NCBI RefSeq assembly: GCF_003989795.1
Contig: NZ_RZHG01000018.1
Span: 218,772-282,771, forward strand
Direction: 5' to 3'
Source: Vreelandella andesensis
GTDB lineage: Bacteria > Pseudomonadota > Gammaproteobacteria > Pseudomonadales > Halomonadaceae
DNA: 64,000 nt
The notes beneath the pieces are model-generated. The model was not told where the DNA came from, ran no database searches, and was given only the letters and a program-made list of their open reading frames with translations. The translations under genes were made by a program, and so were the position numbers. Below are positions 26,319 through 35,375 of the stretch, one piece after another (the stretch's first letter is position 1; each line of letters begins with the position of its first letter).

Positions 26319-27137
26319 CTACCCTTTTGCCGAAGAACTAGCGGTTGGCCGCGGTTTTATAGAGGCATCGCGGATCTCATCATGATAATTAGCCACAAAG
26401 GAATTTAGCGTTTCTTCAATAAATGAAGGCAGGCGCCGCTTGGTAATTAATGAAATACCTTCCAGCACCATGTTCATAGTAATCAAGCGTTCTTCCGTAC
26501 GCCGCTCTAACTTGACGGCAATCGGTTTGAACACCAGATTGGCGAGCAAAATACCGTAAAACGTTGTTAGCAGAGCCACCGCCATGCGCGGACCAATAAC
26601 GTCAAGATCACCGGCATCCATCACTTCCAGCATATTGACCAGCCCCACCAAGGTGCCGATCATACCAAACGCAGGTGCGTAAGTGGCCATGGTACGAAAT
26701 ATCTGCGCTTCGGCATGTTCCCGCGCTTTTAATCGCGCAATGCGCCAGCGCAACATATCGAAAATTTCGTCTTCTTTCGTGTTAGCAATCACCAGTTGAA
26801 TCCCAGTGCGTAAAAAGGGGTTACGCGTGTGCTCTAACGCCTTTTCAACCGCCCTGACATCGCCTTTAAACCATAGTCGCGACATTGAGACCAGTTCGTT
26901 AATATCGTCACGTACATAGGTATTTTCACGCCGAAACACCAACCCCACCAGGCGTACCACGCGTAGCACTTCTTTCAACGGATAACTAATAAAGGTAGCG
27001 GCCAAGGTGCCGGTAACCACGATGGCAAGCCCTGGCAAGTTGATAAAGCTTTCTGGCGACTCTGCAGTAAAAAACAGCACGCTTACCAGCAATAGCATGC
27101 TGGCAAAAATACCAATCAGCGTAGATGGGTTCATCAA
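26319..27137 (-). CDS. motC: Second MotA-type stator protein (MotC-like)
   Basis: 272 residues with four membrane spans and the MotA/ExbB-type segment MATYAPAFGMIGTLVGLVNML, followed by 'IGPRMAVALLTTFYGILLANLVF', both proton-channel helices. The large cytoplasmic loop between spans 2 and 3 carries the charged residues that touch FliG. It forms the ion channel with the MotD-like partner. A second, different MotA (289 residues) is encoded 20 kb away. It lies 37 bp downstream of fliA; in Pseudomonas motC/motD also lie near fliA and the che genes. Confidence 0.88.
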   Translation of the reverse strand: MMNPSTLIGIFASMLLLVSVLFFTAESPESFINLPGLAIVVTGTLAATFISYPLKEVLRVVRLVGLVFRRENTYVRDDINELVSMSRLWFKGDVRAVEKALEHTRNPFLRTGIQLVIANTKEDEIFDMLRWRIARLKAREHAEAQIFRTMATYAPAFGMIGTLVGLVNMLEVMDAGDLDVIGPRMAVALLTTFYGILLANLVFKPIAVKLERRTEERLITMNMVLEGISLITKRRLPSFIEETLNSFVANYHDEIRDASIKPRPTASSSAKG

Positions 27138-27174
27138 CGGCTCCTCGCCGGTTATTCGTGATTAATAGTAGCGG

Positions 27175-27876
27175 TTAGGTAGTGTCATATAAGCGAGCGC
27201 GAAGCCTGCTAATCGCTTGGCTGTGTAGCTGGGACACACGAGACTCGGTCACGCCAAGCACCGCCCCAACTTCTTTAAGGTTCAACTCTTCTTGGTAATA
27301 AAGTGCCATCAGCAGCTTTTCACGCTCAGGTAAGGCATCAATCGCATCAATTAACGACTGGCGCTGCTGTTGATCTAACAACTGATCAAAGGGCAGGGTA
27401 CTGGCGTCTTCTTTCGCCGGCTCAGCTCCTTCAGCCACCAGTTCTTCAAAGGGCAACAACTGACCACTGTTCGTATCATTAAGTAATTGCTGATACTCAC
27501 TGAGCGGCATCTCCAAGTCGCGTGCAATTTCACTTTCTTCCGGCGGGCGTCCCAGTTGCTGCTCCAGGCGGCGCACCGCATCATCTACCGCTCTGGCGGA
27601 ACGGCGCACACTGCGAGGCAACCAATCACGTGTGCGCAGCTCATCCATCATGGCACCGCGAATACGCTGGCTTGCAAAAGTAGCGAACGTTGCCCCCTGG
27701 GTCGCATCAAAGCGCCCCAGTGCTTCTAATAAACCCACCATGCCGGCTTGGATAAGATCATCTAACTCAATACTTGCGGGTAACCTTACCTGCAGCGTTA
27801 AGGCCTGACGTCTTACCAGTGGCATGTATTGGGTTAACAGCTCGCTCTGTTTAATTCTGCCTTGTGCTGTATACAT
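27175..27876 (-). CDS. fliA: Flagellar sigma factor sigma-28
   Basis: 233 residues with sigma regions 2 (LPASIELDDLIQAGMVGLLEAL), 3 (LPRSVRRSARAVDDAV ... GRPPEESEIA) and 4 (YYQEELNLKEVGAVLGVTESRVSQLHSQAISRLR). It directs transcription of late flagellar genes from TAAA-N15-GCCGATAA promoters; two such promoters are visible in this window (51328-51354, 53395-53421). It is placed after flhE, not next to fliC/fliZ as in enteric bacteria. No anti-sigma FlgM gene is in the window. Confidence 0.97.
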   Translation of the reverse strand: MYTAQGRIKQSELLTQYMPLVRRQALTLQVRLPASIELDDLIQAGMVGLLEALGRFDATQGATFATFASQRIRGAMMDELRTRDWLPRSVRRSARAVDDAVRRLEQQLGRPPEESEIARDLEMPLSEYQQLLNDTNSGQLLPFEELVAEGAEPAKEDASTLPFDQLLDQQQRQSLIDAIDALPEREKLLMALYYQEELNLKEVGAVLGVTESRVSQLHSQAISRLRARLYDTT

Positions 27877-27919
27877 CCTCGTGCCTCACGGCTAAACACT
27901 GTTCGCTGGTAGTTCACGG

Positions 27920-28336
27920 TCATTGATAGTTCACAATCACTTGTAATTCCTGCACCCGCACCGGACGCTGGCCCGGCGTTAACGCAAAACGAAAGTGCAG
28001 CGGCCCCTTCACCTGTTTACCGGCTAACGCAGCGGTTGAGCCTCGCATAGCGGTCAAAAGCACGCACTGCTCCGGGTGGCATAGCCACGCACTAACCGGC
28101 GCGTTGACCGGCATTTGAAAGCGCCAATGAATACGCTTTATCACCGCATGCTCTACTTGAAGCCCTGCCGGAGGGTGAATGGGCTGACTACTAACAGCTC
28201 GGTCGCTCATCGCTACCAGCACGCTGGGCATCTCGGTACTCCAACTGCCAGTAGCCGCATAAGCACTCATTGTAATGGCGCTTAGTGCGACCATCAGTGC
28301 GCTTTTAAGCAACCTACCGACCTTGAAACAGCCCAT
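27920..28336 (-). CDS. flhE: Flagellar periplasmic protein FlhE
   Basis: 138 residues from ATG 28336; the frame extends to 28417, but only the shorter form begins with a normal signal peptide (MGCFKVGRLLKSALMVALSA to AYA). The mature part matches FlhE: 'GSWSTEMPSVLVAMSDRAV', 'HPPAGLQVEHAVIKRIHWRF', 'AWLCHPEQCVLL', 'GSTAAL' and the terminal 'LQVIVNYQ'. In enteric bacteria FlhE is encoded after flhA and prevents proton leakage through the flagellar export gate. Here flhF and an unknown gene separate it from flhA. No strong ribosome site is seen for either start. Confidence 0.85.
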   Translation of the reverse strand: MGCFKVGRLLKSALMVALSAITMSAYAATGSWSTEMPSVLVAMSDRAVSSQPIHPPAGLQVEHAVIKRIHWRFQMPVNAPVSAWLCHPEQCVLLTAMRGSTAALAGKQVKGPLHFRFALTPGQRPVRVQELQVIVNYQ

Positions 28337-28470
28337 TATGTTGAAACTTTTTGGGTAACAACCATGTTGCAATAATGCGTCTTGAAACCAGCGGGCATCG
28401 ACATTGTTGTTCCTCATAGAAGCGTTTATTAACTTCTGTTAAAACACAGCCATATTGCGTCAGGCTAGCG

Positions 28471-29013
28471 TCATCGCGCCAGCAGTAAAAGCTCTATGTC
28501 CAAATAATAACTGGCGGCTTCCCGCAAGTTATCGAGCAGTCCTCGGCGCGGCAAGTTAGGTTCGTGCAATGCTAACAGCTGCCTAGGGCCGCCATTTTCC
28601 TTAATTTGCCGAAGCGAGCGATACATCTGCGAAAAGGCATCGGCATCGCTATTAATCCATAGCGCCCAACGCGAAAAGCGGTCGTTCAGTTGGCCAAGAT
28701 TAGCGGCATCGCCACTGACAATATGAATCTCCCAATCGTCCGGATCGCCAGCCCAGCGCCGACCCAACGCTGACCACTGGGCTAAGCGCCCTTTTACTCT
28801 AGCCACCTGCAGATCTCCGCCGTTGGGCATGCCAATCACTACCAGCGGTTTTTGCGGCACAGAGGACAGCGTCGAAGGATCGGTCGGCGCTGTCAGTGGC
28901 TCAGCCGCTACTACGCCTTCCGCGGGCTCACTTTCTGCTGATTGCGTTTGATGCTGTTGGCGCTGTAAATCGGCCCACTTACGCAGGCCTGCTGCCTGAT
29001 CGTGGGCACTCAT
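28471..29013 (-). CDS. Unknown protein in the flhG position
   Basis: 180 residues, overlapping the flhF stop by 4 bp, in the place where flhG/fleN (a MinD-type ATPase) usually lies. No P-loop: no KGGVGKT and no other Walker motif. The first 55 or so residues are polar and Ala/Glu/Pro-rich. The C-terminal part (KPLVVIGMPNGGDLQVARVKG ... WEIHIVSGDAANLGQLNDRF ... EASYYLDIELLLLAR) looks like a compact alpha/beta domain. A degenerate MinD-like fold is possible but not shown. Coupling to FlhF suggests a partner of that GTPase. I do not recognise the family. Confidence 0.7.
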   Translation of the reverse strand: MSAHDQAAGLRKWADLQRQQHQTQSAESEPAEGVVAAEPLTAPTDPSTLSSVPQKPLVVIGMPNGGDLQVARVKGRLAQWSALGRRWAGDPDDWEIHIVSGDAANLGQLNDRFSRWALWINSDADAFSQMYRSLRQIKENGGPRQLLALHEPNLPRRGLLDNLREAASYYLDIELLLLAR

Positions 29014-31220
29014 ACCAGCCCCTCTCGGCTAACGCTGCTAAGTTGGCGAATAGCATCACGGGCCATAAACGCGTGGACAAGCGCACCTAGCATTGCCGTG
29101 TCGCGCCGCTTGCGAGTGGTTCCCAACAGCCTTAACAAATCAGAGCGCAGCGCTATCGCAGCAGCATCATTAGCAACGTCTAAGTGCACCGCCACTGCCG
29201 CGATACCGCTAGCCATCAATAAGCGTATCTCGGTGCTTACCTCGCCATCATCCGAAGCTTTCAACTGCTGCCAAGCACGTTTGGTAAGGCTAGACACCCC
29301 TTCACTTTGGAGCTGGATAACCAGAAGCGAACGCACGTCTACGCCTAATCGGGCAGGCGTTAACCAATAGCGACGTGCGATGCATTTGCTATTTTCAGGA
29401 TCACGAACCTCGCCGTACCATGCCAACAGTGAGGTACCGGCGGCATCCTCCACCGCCATATGGGTGTGCCATAGCTGCATTGTTTGGCCGCGAAAACGCA
29501 GGTCGGTGTGATGAGTGAGCGGGCTATCTGTGAACAGCTGACGCAGGGCATAGCGCTCGCCCTGGCAATATACCCGCTGACTGGCAGCGACTAGCGTGAC
29601 CCAAGTAAGGTGTTGAGCTTCTAACCACGCTAACGTGGCTGGGTCGGGAAGCGCGGGTAGCAGATGGACAGCGGCCCCCATCGATTCACCCTGACGCAAC
29701 AGCCGGGATTGCCAGCCAGCGGGTTGACGGTGCTGCAGGCTGGTTAGCGCAAGCAAACCGCCGTCTACATCTAACCCAATATCGGGCATTGACCAGTCAC
29801 AGCCCCGCTCATTACGGCGCGGATACCATGCCATGCCCAGCCCCTTACCCGCACAGGGCTCGCTAGCCAGTAGTGCATCCAGGCGCTTATCGTGCAGCAC
29901 CCCCGGTAAAGAGGCGATATCCCATACCGACTCTAGCGCTGAAAAACCGACAATTCTTTCACGTAGCCGTGTTAGCACAGAACTAAGGCGACGTCCTTGG
30001 CCCAGCACGTCTCGGGACCAGCGCGGCAAACTCACCGAGTGAGCCCCGGGCGGGCGGCCAGCGGCGGCGGAATCTCGCTCTTGGCCTAACGGAGTACTCA
30101 GGGCTTGATTAATCAGCGCGGCAGGGTCGGCAACCGCCATATCTTCGGGAACACGCTGCCCGTATGAACCAAATAACACACGCAGGCCATGACGCATAAC
30201 AATATCAAGCACTGGGGCTAAACGACCGGCTTCGTCTTGCTTGGTAATAATGCAGTCATTTATTTCAGCGCCCGCAGCCCGTGCCGCTTGGCGATACCGC
30301 AACACGACTTCTTCGAGCGTTTCAGGCTGGCTAGCAGCATTTAGCAGCAGCACTAATCGCACCGACGTTTGACCACCCTGTAAATGGGCGATTTGCTCAA
30401 TTACACGCTGGTCACGCTGGCTCATACCGACGGTGTCGATGATGACCCACTGTTTACCCTGCAGTCGTCCGACGAGTTCATCGATCGGCTGCTCGGCGTC
30501 TAAGGCATACATGGGGGTATCAAGCAGCCGGGCATAAATTCGCAGCTGTTCGTGGGCACCGATACGAAAGCTATCGGTAGTGACAAGGGCCACAGGGCGC
30601 GTGCCGTGGCGCATCACGAAACGCGCGGCTAGTTTCGCCGTGGTGGTGGTTTTTCCCACTCCCGTTGGCCCCACCAGCGCCACAATACCCGCTTGATCAA
30701 AAAAGCCGGTTTCTTCTTTCAGCACGGGTAACCGGGCCATTAACTGTCCACGAAGCCACTCCATGACGAGCGCGCTATCAGCCTCTGGCTGAGCCAACGA
30801 TGTCGGCAGCTCTGCCAACACTTCCTCGCTTAGCTCTTGGCTGAAGCCAACGCTGAGCAGTTGCTGGCGCAAACGGGAGTAGGAATCGTCAGCGGCTGCG
30901 GAGGTGGGCGCATCGGTAGTTGACTGCCGCTGGGAAAGCAGTTCCCGCATTTCCTGCATCTCGCGCAGCAAGCGCTCACTCATTTCCTGGAGCGGATCTG
31001 AATCTCGCGCTGGAAAAGCAACTTCAGAAGTAGGGCTCGATGGTGGAGGTGATGGGGGGGAAGGCTCAAAATGATCGACCGCTTCATCCGCCATCGCCAG
31101 TATTTCAACCCCCCCCTCGGTACGGCGATTGGCGACAATTAAAGCGTCATCGCCTAATGCTTCGCGCACTTGGCGCATCACATCGCGGCTGTTTGCTCCA
31201 ACAAATCGTCTCACGCTCAT
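29010..31220 (-). CDS. flhF: Flagellar GTPase FlhF with long C-terminal extension
   Basis: 736 residues, about 250-350 more than usual FlhF. Residues 1-45 are the FlhF B-domain start (RRFVGANSRDVMRQVREALG). Residues 46-115 are a Pro/Ser-rich linker, and 115-375 are the N and SRP-type G domains. These hold P-loop GPTGVGKTTTT (183-193), DTVG (262-265) and the specificity motif TKQDE (326-330). Residues 381-736 form an extra region of no family I know, with patches such as 'CDWSMPDIGLDVDGGLLALT' and 'HLTWVTLVAASQRVYCQGER'. FlhF normally places polar flagella with FlhG. Here FlhG is absent at the locus and FlhDC/FlhE are present. It follows flhA by 52 bp. Confidence 0.93.
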   Translation of the reverse strand: MSVRRFVGANSRDVMRQVREALGDDALIVANRRTEGGVEILAMADEAVDHFEPSPPSPPPSSPTSEVAFPARDSDPLQEMSERLLREMQEMRELLSQRQSTTDAPTSAAADDSYSRLRQQLLSVGFSQELSEEVLAELPTSLAQPEADSALVMEWLRGQLMARLPVLKEETGFFDQAGIVALVGPTGVGKTTTTAKLAARFVMRHGTRPVALVTTDSFRIGAHEQLRIYARLLDTPMYALDAEQPIDELVGRLQGKQWVIIDTVGMSQRDQRVIEQIAHLQGGQTSVRLVLLLNAASQPETLEEVVLRYRQAARAAGAEINDCIITKQDEAGRLAPVLDIVMRHGLRVLFGSYGQRVPEDMAVADPAALINQALSTPLGQERDSAAAGRPPGAHSVSLPRWSRDVLGQGRRLSSVLTRLRERIVGFSALESVWDIASLPGVLHDKRLDALLASEPCAGKGLGMAWYPRRNERGCDWSMPDIGLDVDGGLLALTSLQHRQPAGWQSRLLRQGESMGAAVHLLPALPDPATLAWLEAQHLTWVTLVAASQRVYCQGERYALRQLFTDSPLTHHTDLRFRGQTMQLWHTHMAVEDAAGTSLLAWYGEVRDPENSKCIARRYWLTPARLGVDVRSLLVIQLQSEGVSSLTKRAWQQLKASDDGEVSTEIRLLMASGIAAVAVHLDVANDAAAIALRSDLLRLLGTTRKRRDTAMLGALVHAFMARDAIRQLSSVSREGLV

Positions 31221-31272
31221 GCGTTACCTGTGCCTTTGCTTGATGGTTTGAAGCGGGTATTTTTCGTCAATT

Positions 31273-33357
31273 TCATGCCCGCCCTCCTACTACCGTGGTG
31301 ACTCGCAAGGTACGGTCGTCTGGTATTTCTGCCTGGGACATGACCACTAAATGACGCATGCGCCGACGCAAAAAGCGCGACAGCACCGCCCTCAGTGAGT
31401 GCTGCACAACCAGCACCGGCGCTTCGCCGCTACCTTCATGGCGCTCCAGGGCCTCTTGCGCCTGGGTCATGAGCGTCTCCGCAAGCCCTGGCTCCATGGC
31501 GCCGTTACCATTCATGGCCTGCATTAGTACTTGCTCTAACTGGGCATCAAGCCCAATCACATTGAGCGTTTCCTGGCCAGCGAACCACTGCTGGGTAATC
31601 GCACGCCCCAACGCCATGCGCACTAGTGCGGTCAGTTCGTTGGCATCTTTCTGCTGCCCAGCATGTTCTGCCAGGGTATCCAGCACCGAACGCATATCAC
31701 GTATCGAGACATCTTCATCCAGCAGGTTTTGCAGAATACGCTGCAATACGGTGAGCGAAATTGCTTTCGGCACCACCTCTTCGACTAGTGACTTTTGATC
31801 CTCACCCAGCTTATCGAGCAGCTTTTGTACTTCTTGCCGCCCCAGCATTTCCGGTGAGTGGCGATGCAGCAGGTGGTTTAAGTGCGTTGCAATGACCGTG
31901 CTGGCATCCACCACGGTATAACCGTACACCTGGGCATGTTCACGCTGGTTGGCATCAATCCAGATAGCGGGCAAACCAAAGGCGGGGTCTTGGGTTGGCG
32001 TTCCCTGTAATTCTCCCGATACCTGACCTGGGTCGATTGCCAGCCATTTACCCGGCTGAGCCTCAGCGCGACCAATTTCCGCCCCCTTCATAGAAAGTAC
32101 GTAGGTATTCGGAGGCAGCTCTAGGTTGTCGCGTATGTGCACCACGGGCGGTAAAAACCCAACTTCTTGGGCAAACTTCTTGCGCACACTTTTAATGCGC
32201 CCCAGCAACTCGCCCTTTTGGCGGGAATCCACCAGGGGAATAAGGCGATGCCCTACCTCAAGCCCCAACGTATCTACCAGTTGCACGTCTTCCCAGCTGG
32301 CCTCTGGCGACTCTTGTTGGGGCAGCGGCGCTGCTGATATCTCCTCTTTTACCAGCGCCTGCTCTTTCTGGCGGATCAAATACCAAGCCAAGCCCGCCAA
32401 CAGCGCGGTAAAAATCAGAAACACCAAATTGGGCATTCCTGGCACCATGCCCAGCAACCCCATCACCATCGCAGAAAGGATCATGACCTGAGGGTTAATA
32501 AACAGTTGGCTAATCATTTGCTGACCGACATCTTGGTCAGTATTGACCCGCGATACAGTGACACCAGCGGCGGTTGAGATTACCAGCGCGGGGATCTGAG
32601 CCACCAGGCCATCGCCAATCGTTAGCAACGTATAGGTACGGGCCGCGTCAGAAAAGCCCATATCGTGCTGCATCATACCGATCAGCAACCCACCAATAAT
32701 ATTGACCACCATAATGACCAGGCCAGCCATGGCATCGCCACGTACAAACTTACTCGCACCATCCATGGAGCCATAAAAATCTGCTTCCTGGGCGACTTCA
32801 GCACGCCGTTTTTTAGCGTCTTCTTCACCAATCATGCCAGCGTTTAAGTCCGCATCAATCGCCATCTGCTTGCCAGGCATTGCATCCAACATGAAGCGGG
32901 CACCTACTTCGGCAATACGACCAGCCCCCTTGGTAATCACCATGAAGTTAATGATGACAAGGATCAAAAAGACCACCAAGCCAACAGCAAAATTACCGCC
33001 GACCAGAAAGGTACCAAACGCCTCAATGACTTTGCCGGCGGCATCTCCGCCTTGATGGCCTTCCATAAGCACAACACGGGTCGAGGCCACATTGAGTGAT
33101 AGTCGCAATAGCGTGGTAAATAACAGCACCGCAGGAAAAGCGGCAAAGTCGAGTGGCTTTTGCGCAAACATGCTGACCAACAGCACCATAATGGCCAACG
33201 CGATATTAAACGTGAACAGTAAATCGAGCGCGAAAGGCGGCAAGGGCAGAATCATCATGCCCAAGATCATCAGAATCAGCAGCGGCCCTGCGAGCAACTG
33301 CATGCGCACACCGCCCATCCAATCGCGCTGATTGATCAATTGGCTTAAGCCTTTCAT
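31273..33357 (-). CDS. flhA: Flagellar export gate protein FlhA
   Basis: 694 residues with about eight N-terminal membrane spans. The FHIPEP-type signature region is seen as 'TRVVLMEGHQGGDAAGKVIEAFG ... GGNFAVGLVVFLILVIINFMVITKGAGRIAEVGARF', followed by 'DADLNAGMIGEEDAKKRR'. The C-terminal cytosolic domain begins near residue 340 and binds chaperone-substrate complexes. E. coli FlhA is 692 residues. It overlaps flhB by 4 bp. Confidence 0.98.
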   Translation of the reverse strand: MKGLSQLINQRDWMGGVRMQLLAGPLLILMILGMMILPLPPFALDLLFTFNIALAIMVLLVSMFAQKPLDFAAFPAVLLFTTLLRLSLNVASTRVVLMEGHQGGDAAGKVIEAFGTFLVGGNFAVGLVVFLILVIINFMVITKGAGRIAEVGARFMLDAMPGKQMAIDADLNAGMIGEEDAKKRRAEVAQEADFYGSMDGASKFVRGDAMAGLVIMVVNIIGGLLIGMMQHDMGFSDAARTYTLLTIGDGLVAQIPALVISTAAGVTVSRVNTDQDVGQQMISQLFINPQVMILSAMVMGLLGMVPGMPNLVFLIFTALLAGLAWYLIRQKEQALVKEEISAAPLPQQESPEASWEDVQLVDTLGLEVGHRLIPLVDSRQKGELLGRIKSVRKKFAQEVGFLPPVVHIRDNLELPPNTYVLSMKGAEIGRAEAQPGKWLAIDPGQVSGELQGTPTQDPAFGLPAIWIDANQREHAQVYGYTVVDASTVIATHLNHLLHRHSPEMLGRQEVQKLLDKLGEDQKSLVEEVVPKAISLTVLQRILQNLLDEDVSIRDMRSVLDTLAEHAGQQKDANELTALVRMALGRAITQQWFAGQETLNVIGLDAQLEQVLMQAMNGNGAMEPGLAETLMTQAQEALERHEGSGEAPVLVVQHSLRAVLSRFLRRRMRHLVVMSQAEIPDDRTLRVTTVVGGRA

Positions 33358-34520
33358 GATTGCGCCTCACTGCCACCGGCATCTCGACTGGAACGTTCCA
33401 TATCGGGAGGAACGGATAAATTATCAGGGGTTGGGGGCACCTCGCCTCCTTGTTGTGCAACCTGCTTCAAGCGGTAAGCCCAGGCCATCACTTCAGCAAC
33501 CGCGGTATAAAGTTCTGCTGGCACTTCAGCGTCTAAATCCACGTGGTGATATAGGGCGCGCGCCAAAGGCGCTGCCTCCAATCGCGGCACACCGGCATCT
33601 AACCCTATTTCGCGGATGCGCGCGGCCACTGCATCGGCTCCTTTGGCCACCAGCCGTGGGGCACCCATGCTACCTTCCTGATACGACAGGGCCACTGCAT
33701 AGTGGGTTGGGTTAGTGATAATGACGTCGGCGTCTGGCACTTTGCTCATCATTCGCCCCCTGGCCATTGCTTGCTGCTGCTGGCGAATACGGCCTTTTAC
33801 CTGGGGGTCGCCTTCCGACTCTTTATGCTCTCGCTTAACTTCTTCCTTGCTCATACGCAGCTTTTTCGCATTGCTCCAAAGCTGAAAAGGCACGTCAATC
33901 AAGATAACCACAATTAACGATAAGACCATCAAGCCAGCGGCGAGCGCCGACATATTCAATGCGGTCGCCAGTGCTTGTTGCACGGGCTGATTCATCAACC
34001 CCATAAACTTACCAAGGTTGGCATACAAAAACGCCGAGGCAATACCACCGACCAGGATTGATTTAGCAATCGCTTTAGTTAATTCAATCAATGCCTGTGA
34101 CGAAAAAATACGCGCTAACCCTTTAATCGGGTTGAGCTTTGACAGTTTGGGCTGCATTGATTTTGCCGAAACTAACCAACCTCCCAATAACGCGGGCGCC
34201 ACCAAGGCAATCACCGTCAGCAACAAAAATAACGGCATCATGGCAAACAGCGTGCGCTGCCCTAGATCAAGGGCATTGACCAGCATTGGGGTGCTTTCCA
34301 TGGCATGACGGCGCTCAAATAGGAAAGCTTGCTCCATCACCATGCCCAACTGGTCATAGAGCATTTGCCCCATGCTCCATAACCCAATAACGCCACCTAA
34401 TAGCAGCAAAAAGGTCGCCAGCTCTCGGGAGCGGGGTACTTGGCCCTCTTCCCGCGCTTTGTCTAAGCGTCGGGGCGTGGCCTCTTCCGTCTTTTCCTGA
34501 TCGCTGTCGTTATCTGCCAT
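33354..34520 (-). CDS. flhB: Flagellar export switch protein FlhB
   Basis: 388 residues: a polar N-terminus (EKTEEATPRRLDKAREEGQV), four membrane spans and the cytosolic autocleavage domain with N270-P271-T272-H273 in IITNPTHYAVALSY. Cleavage at NPTH switches export from rod/hook to filament proteins together with FliK. E. coli FlhB is 382 residues. It follows a terminator hairpin after cheZ, so flhB-flhA-flhF likely have their own promoter, as in enteric flhBAE. A free-standing copy of the C-terminal domain is encoded at 48859. Confidence 0.98.
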   Translation of the reverse strand: MADNDSDQEKTEEATPRRLDKAREEGQVPRSRELATFLLLLGGVIGLWSMGQMLYDQLGMVMEQAFLFERRHAMESTPMLVNALDLGQRTLFAMMPLFLLLTVIALVAPALLGGWLVSAKSMQPKLSKLNPIKGLARIFSSQALIELTKAIAKSILVGGIASAFLYANLGKFMGLMNQPVQQALATALNMSALAAGLMVLSLIVVILIDVPFQLWSNAKKLRMSKEEVKREHKESEGDPQVKGRIRQQQQAMARGRMMSKVPDADVIITNPTHYAVALSYQEGSMGAPRLVAKGADAVAARIREIGLDAGVPRLEAAPLARALYHHVDLDAEVPAELYTAVAEVMAWAYRLKQVAQQGGEVPPTPDNLSVPPDMERSSRDAGGSEAQS

Positions 34521-34558
34521 GCGGCCATCCGGCGGTATCTTGCGTGGCGTATCATAAA

Positions 34559-34584
34559 TTCAGCCGCCCCTAGGGACGGCTGAA
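34559..34584 (-). terminator. Terminator after cheZ
   Basis: On the minus strand TTCAGCCG-TCCCTAGGGG-CGGCTGAA: 8-bp arms extended by CCC/GGG around a single mismatch, followed by TTTATG. It separates the motAB-che transcript from flhB. Confidence 0.65.
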
Positions 34585-34637
34585 CAAATGTCTATAGTGC
34601 CAGATACTGCTTTTCACAATGGCTTAATAACAACGCA

Positions 34638-35333
34638 TTAAAAGCCCAATTCGTCCAATAAGTCGTCTACCTGATTCTGACCAGTAACAATATCAGGTGC
34701 ACTTTCCTTAACCTGTGGGCCATTCAGCAACTCTTCGTTGCGACGCGCATTGTCATTTTTCCACTGGTCTTCAGCCTTGCGCTGCATCGACTCTCGTACC
34801 TGCGCACCCGGCACGTTATCGATCAACACCTGCACCAACTGGTGCTCAATTTCTCGGATGACATCCATCATCTTCTTGATGACTTGGCCGGTAAGGTCTT
34901 GAAAATCTTGAGCCATCATAATGTCGAGCAGCTCTTTATTAGTTGCTGCGGCTATGGTTGGCACGTCACTTAAGTAGGTACGCGTTTCTTGTACCAAGGC
35001 CTTGGCATCGTCCAGTTCTTTGGGCGCTTCAAACCACTCGGCCCAGCGCTTATCAAGCGCTTCAGCACGGTCAGAAAGCTGGTCTTGCAACGGCTGAGCG
35101 CGATCAATGGCGTTCAACGCACGTTCTGCTGCCTGCTCCGTCATGGTAGCGACGTAATGCAACCGGTCACGCGCGTCAGGAATTGCTTCCGCCGCTTTCT
35201 CGATCTCTTTATCCAGGCCCAGTTCTCGCATATTGTCGCGCAACATGCGGGTAAGTTTGCCGATGCGAAAGATCAGGTCTTCAGCGGCTTCTTCGGATAG
35301 CTGATTAGCGCTATCCTGCTCATGCTGACTCAT
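34638..35333 (-). CDS. cheZ: CheY-phosphate phosphatase CheZ
   Basis: 231 residues forming a long helical hairpin. The catalytic segment is '[20 protein letters not shown]', with the Asp and Gln (QDFQDLTGQ) that attack CheY-P, and the CheY-binding C-terminal peptide is '[12 protein letters not shown]'. It ends the tumble signal by dephosphorylating CheY. It is co-transcribed with cheY, 42 bp upstream, as in enteric bacteria. Confidence 0.96.
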   Translation of the reverse strand: MSQHEQDSANQLSEEAAEDLIFRIGKLTRMLRDNMRELGLDKEIEKAAEAIPDARDRLHYVATMTEQAAERALNAIDRAQPLQDQLSDRAEALDKRWAEWFEAPKELDDAKALVQETRTYLSDVPTIAAATNKELLDIMMAQDFQDLTGQVIKKMMDVIREIEHQLVQVLIDNVPGAQVRESMQRKAEDQWKNDNARRNEELLNGPQVKESAPDIVTGQNQVDDLLDELGF

Positions 35334-35375
35334 CGTGTTGTCTCCTCGTTAACCGAGCACTCAGGCGCAGCCGCT

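Noticed and set aside
28471-29013. Calling this gene flhG/fleN from its position
   Set aside because: No deviant Walker A (KGGxGKT) or other MinD motif is present, and it is only 180 residues. Left as unknown.
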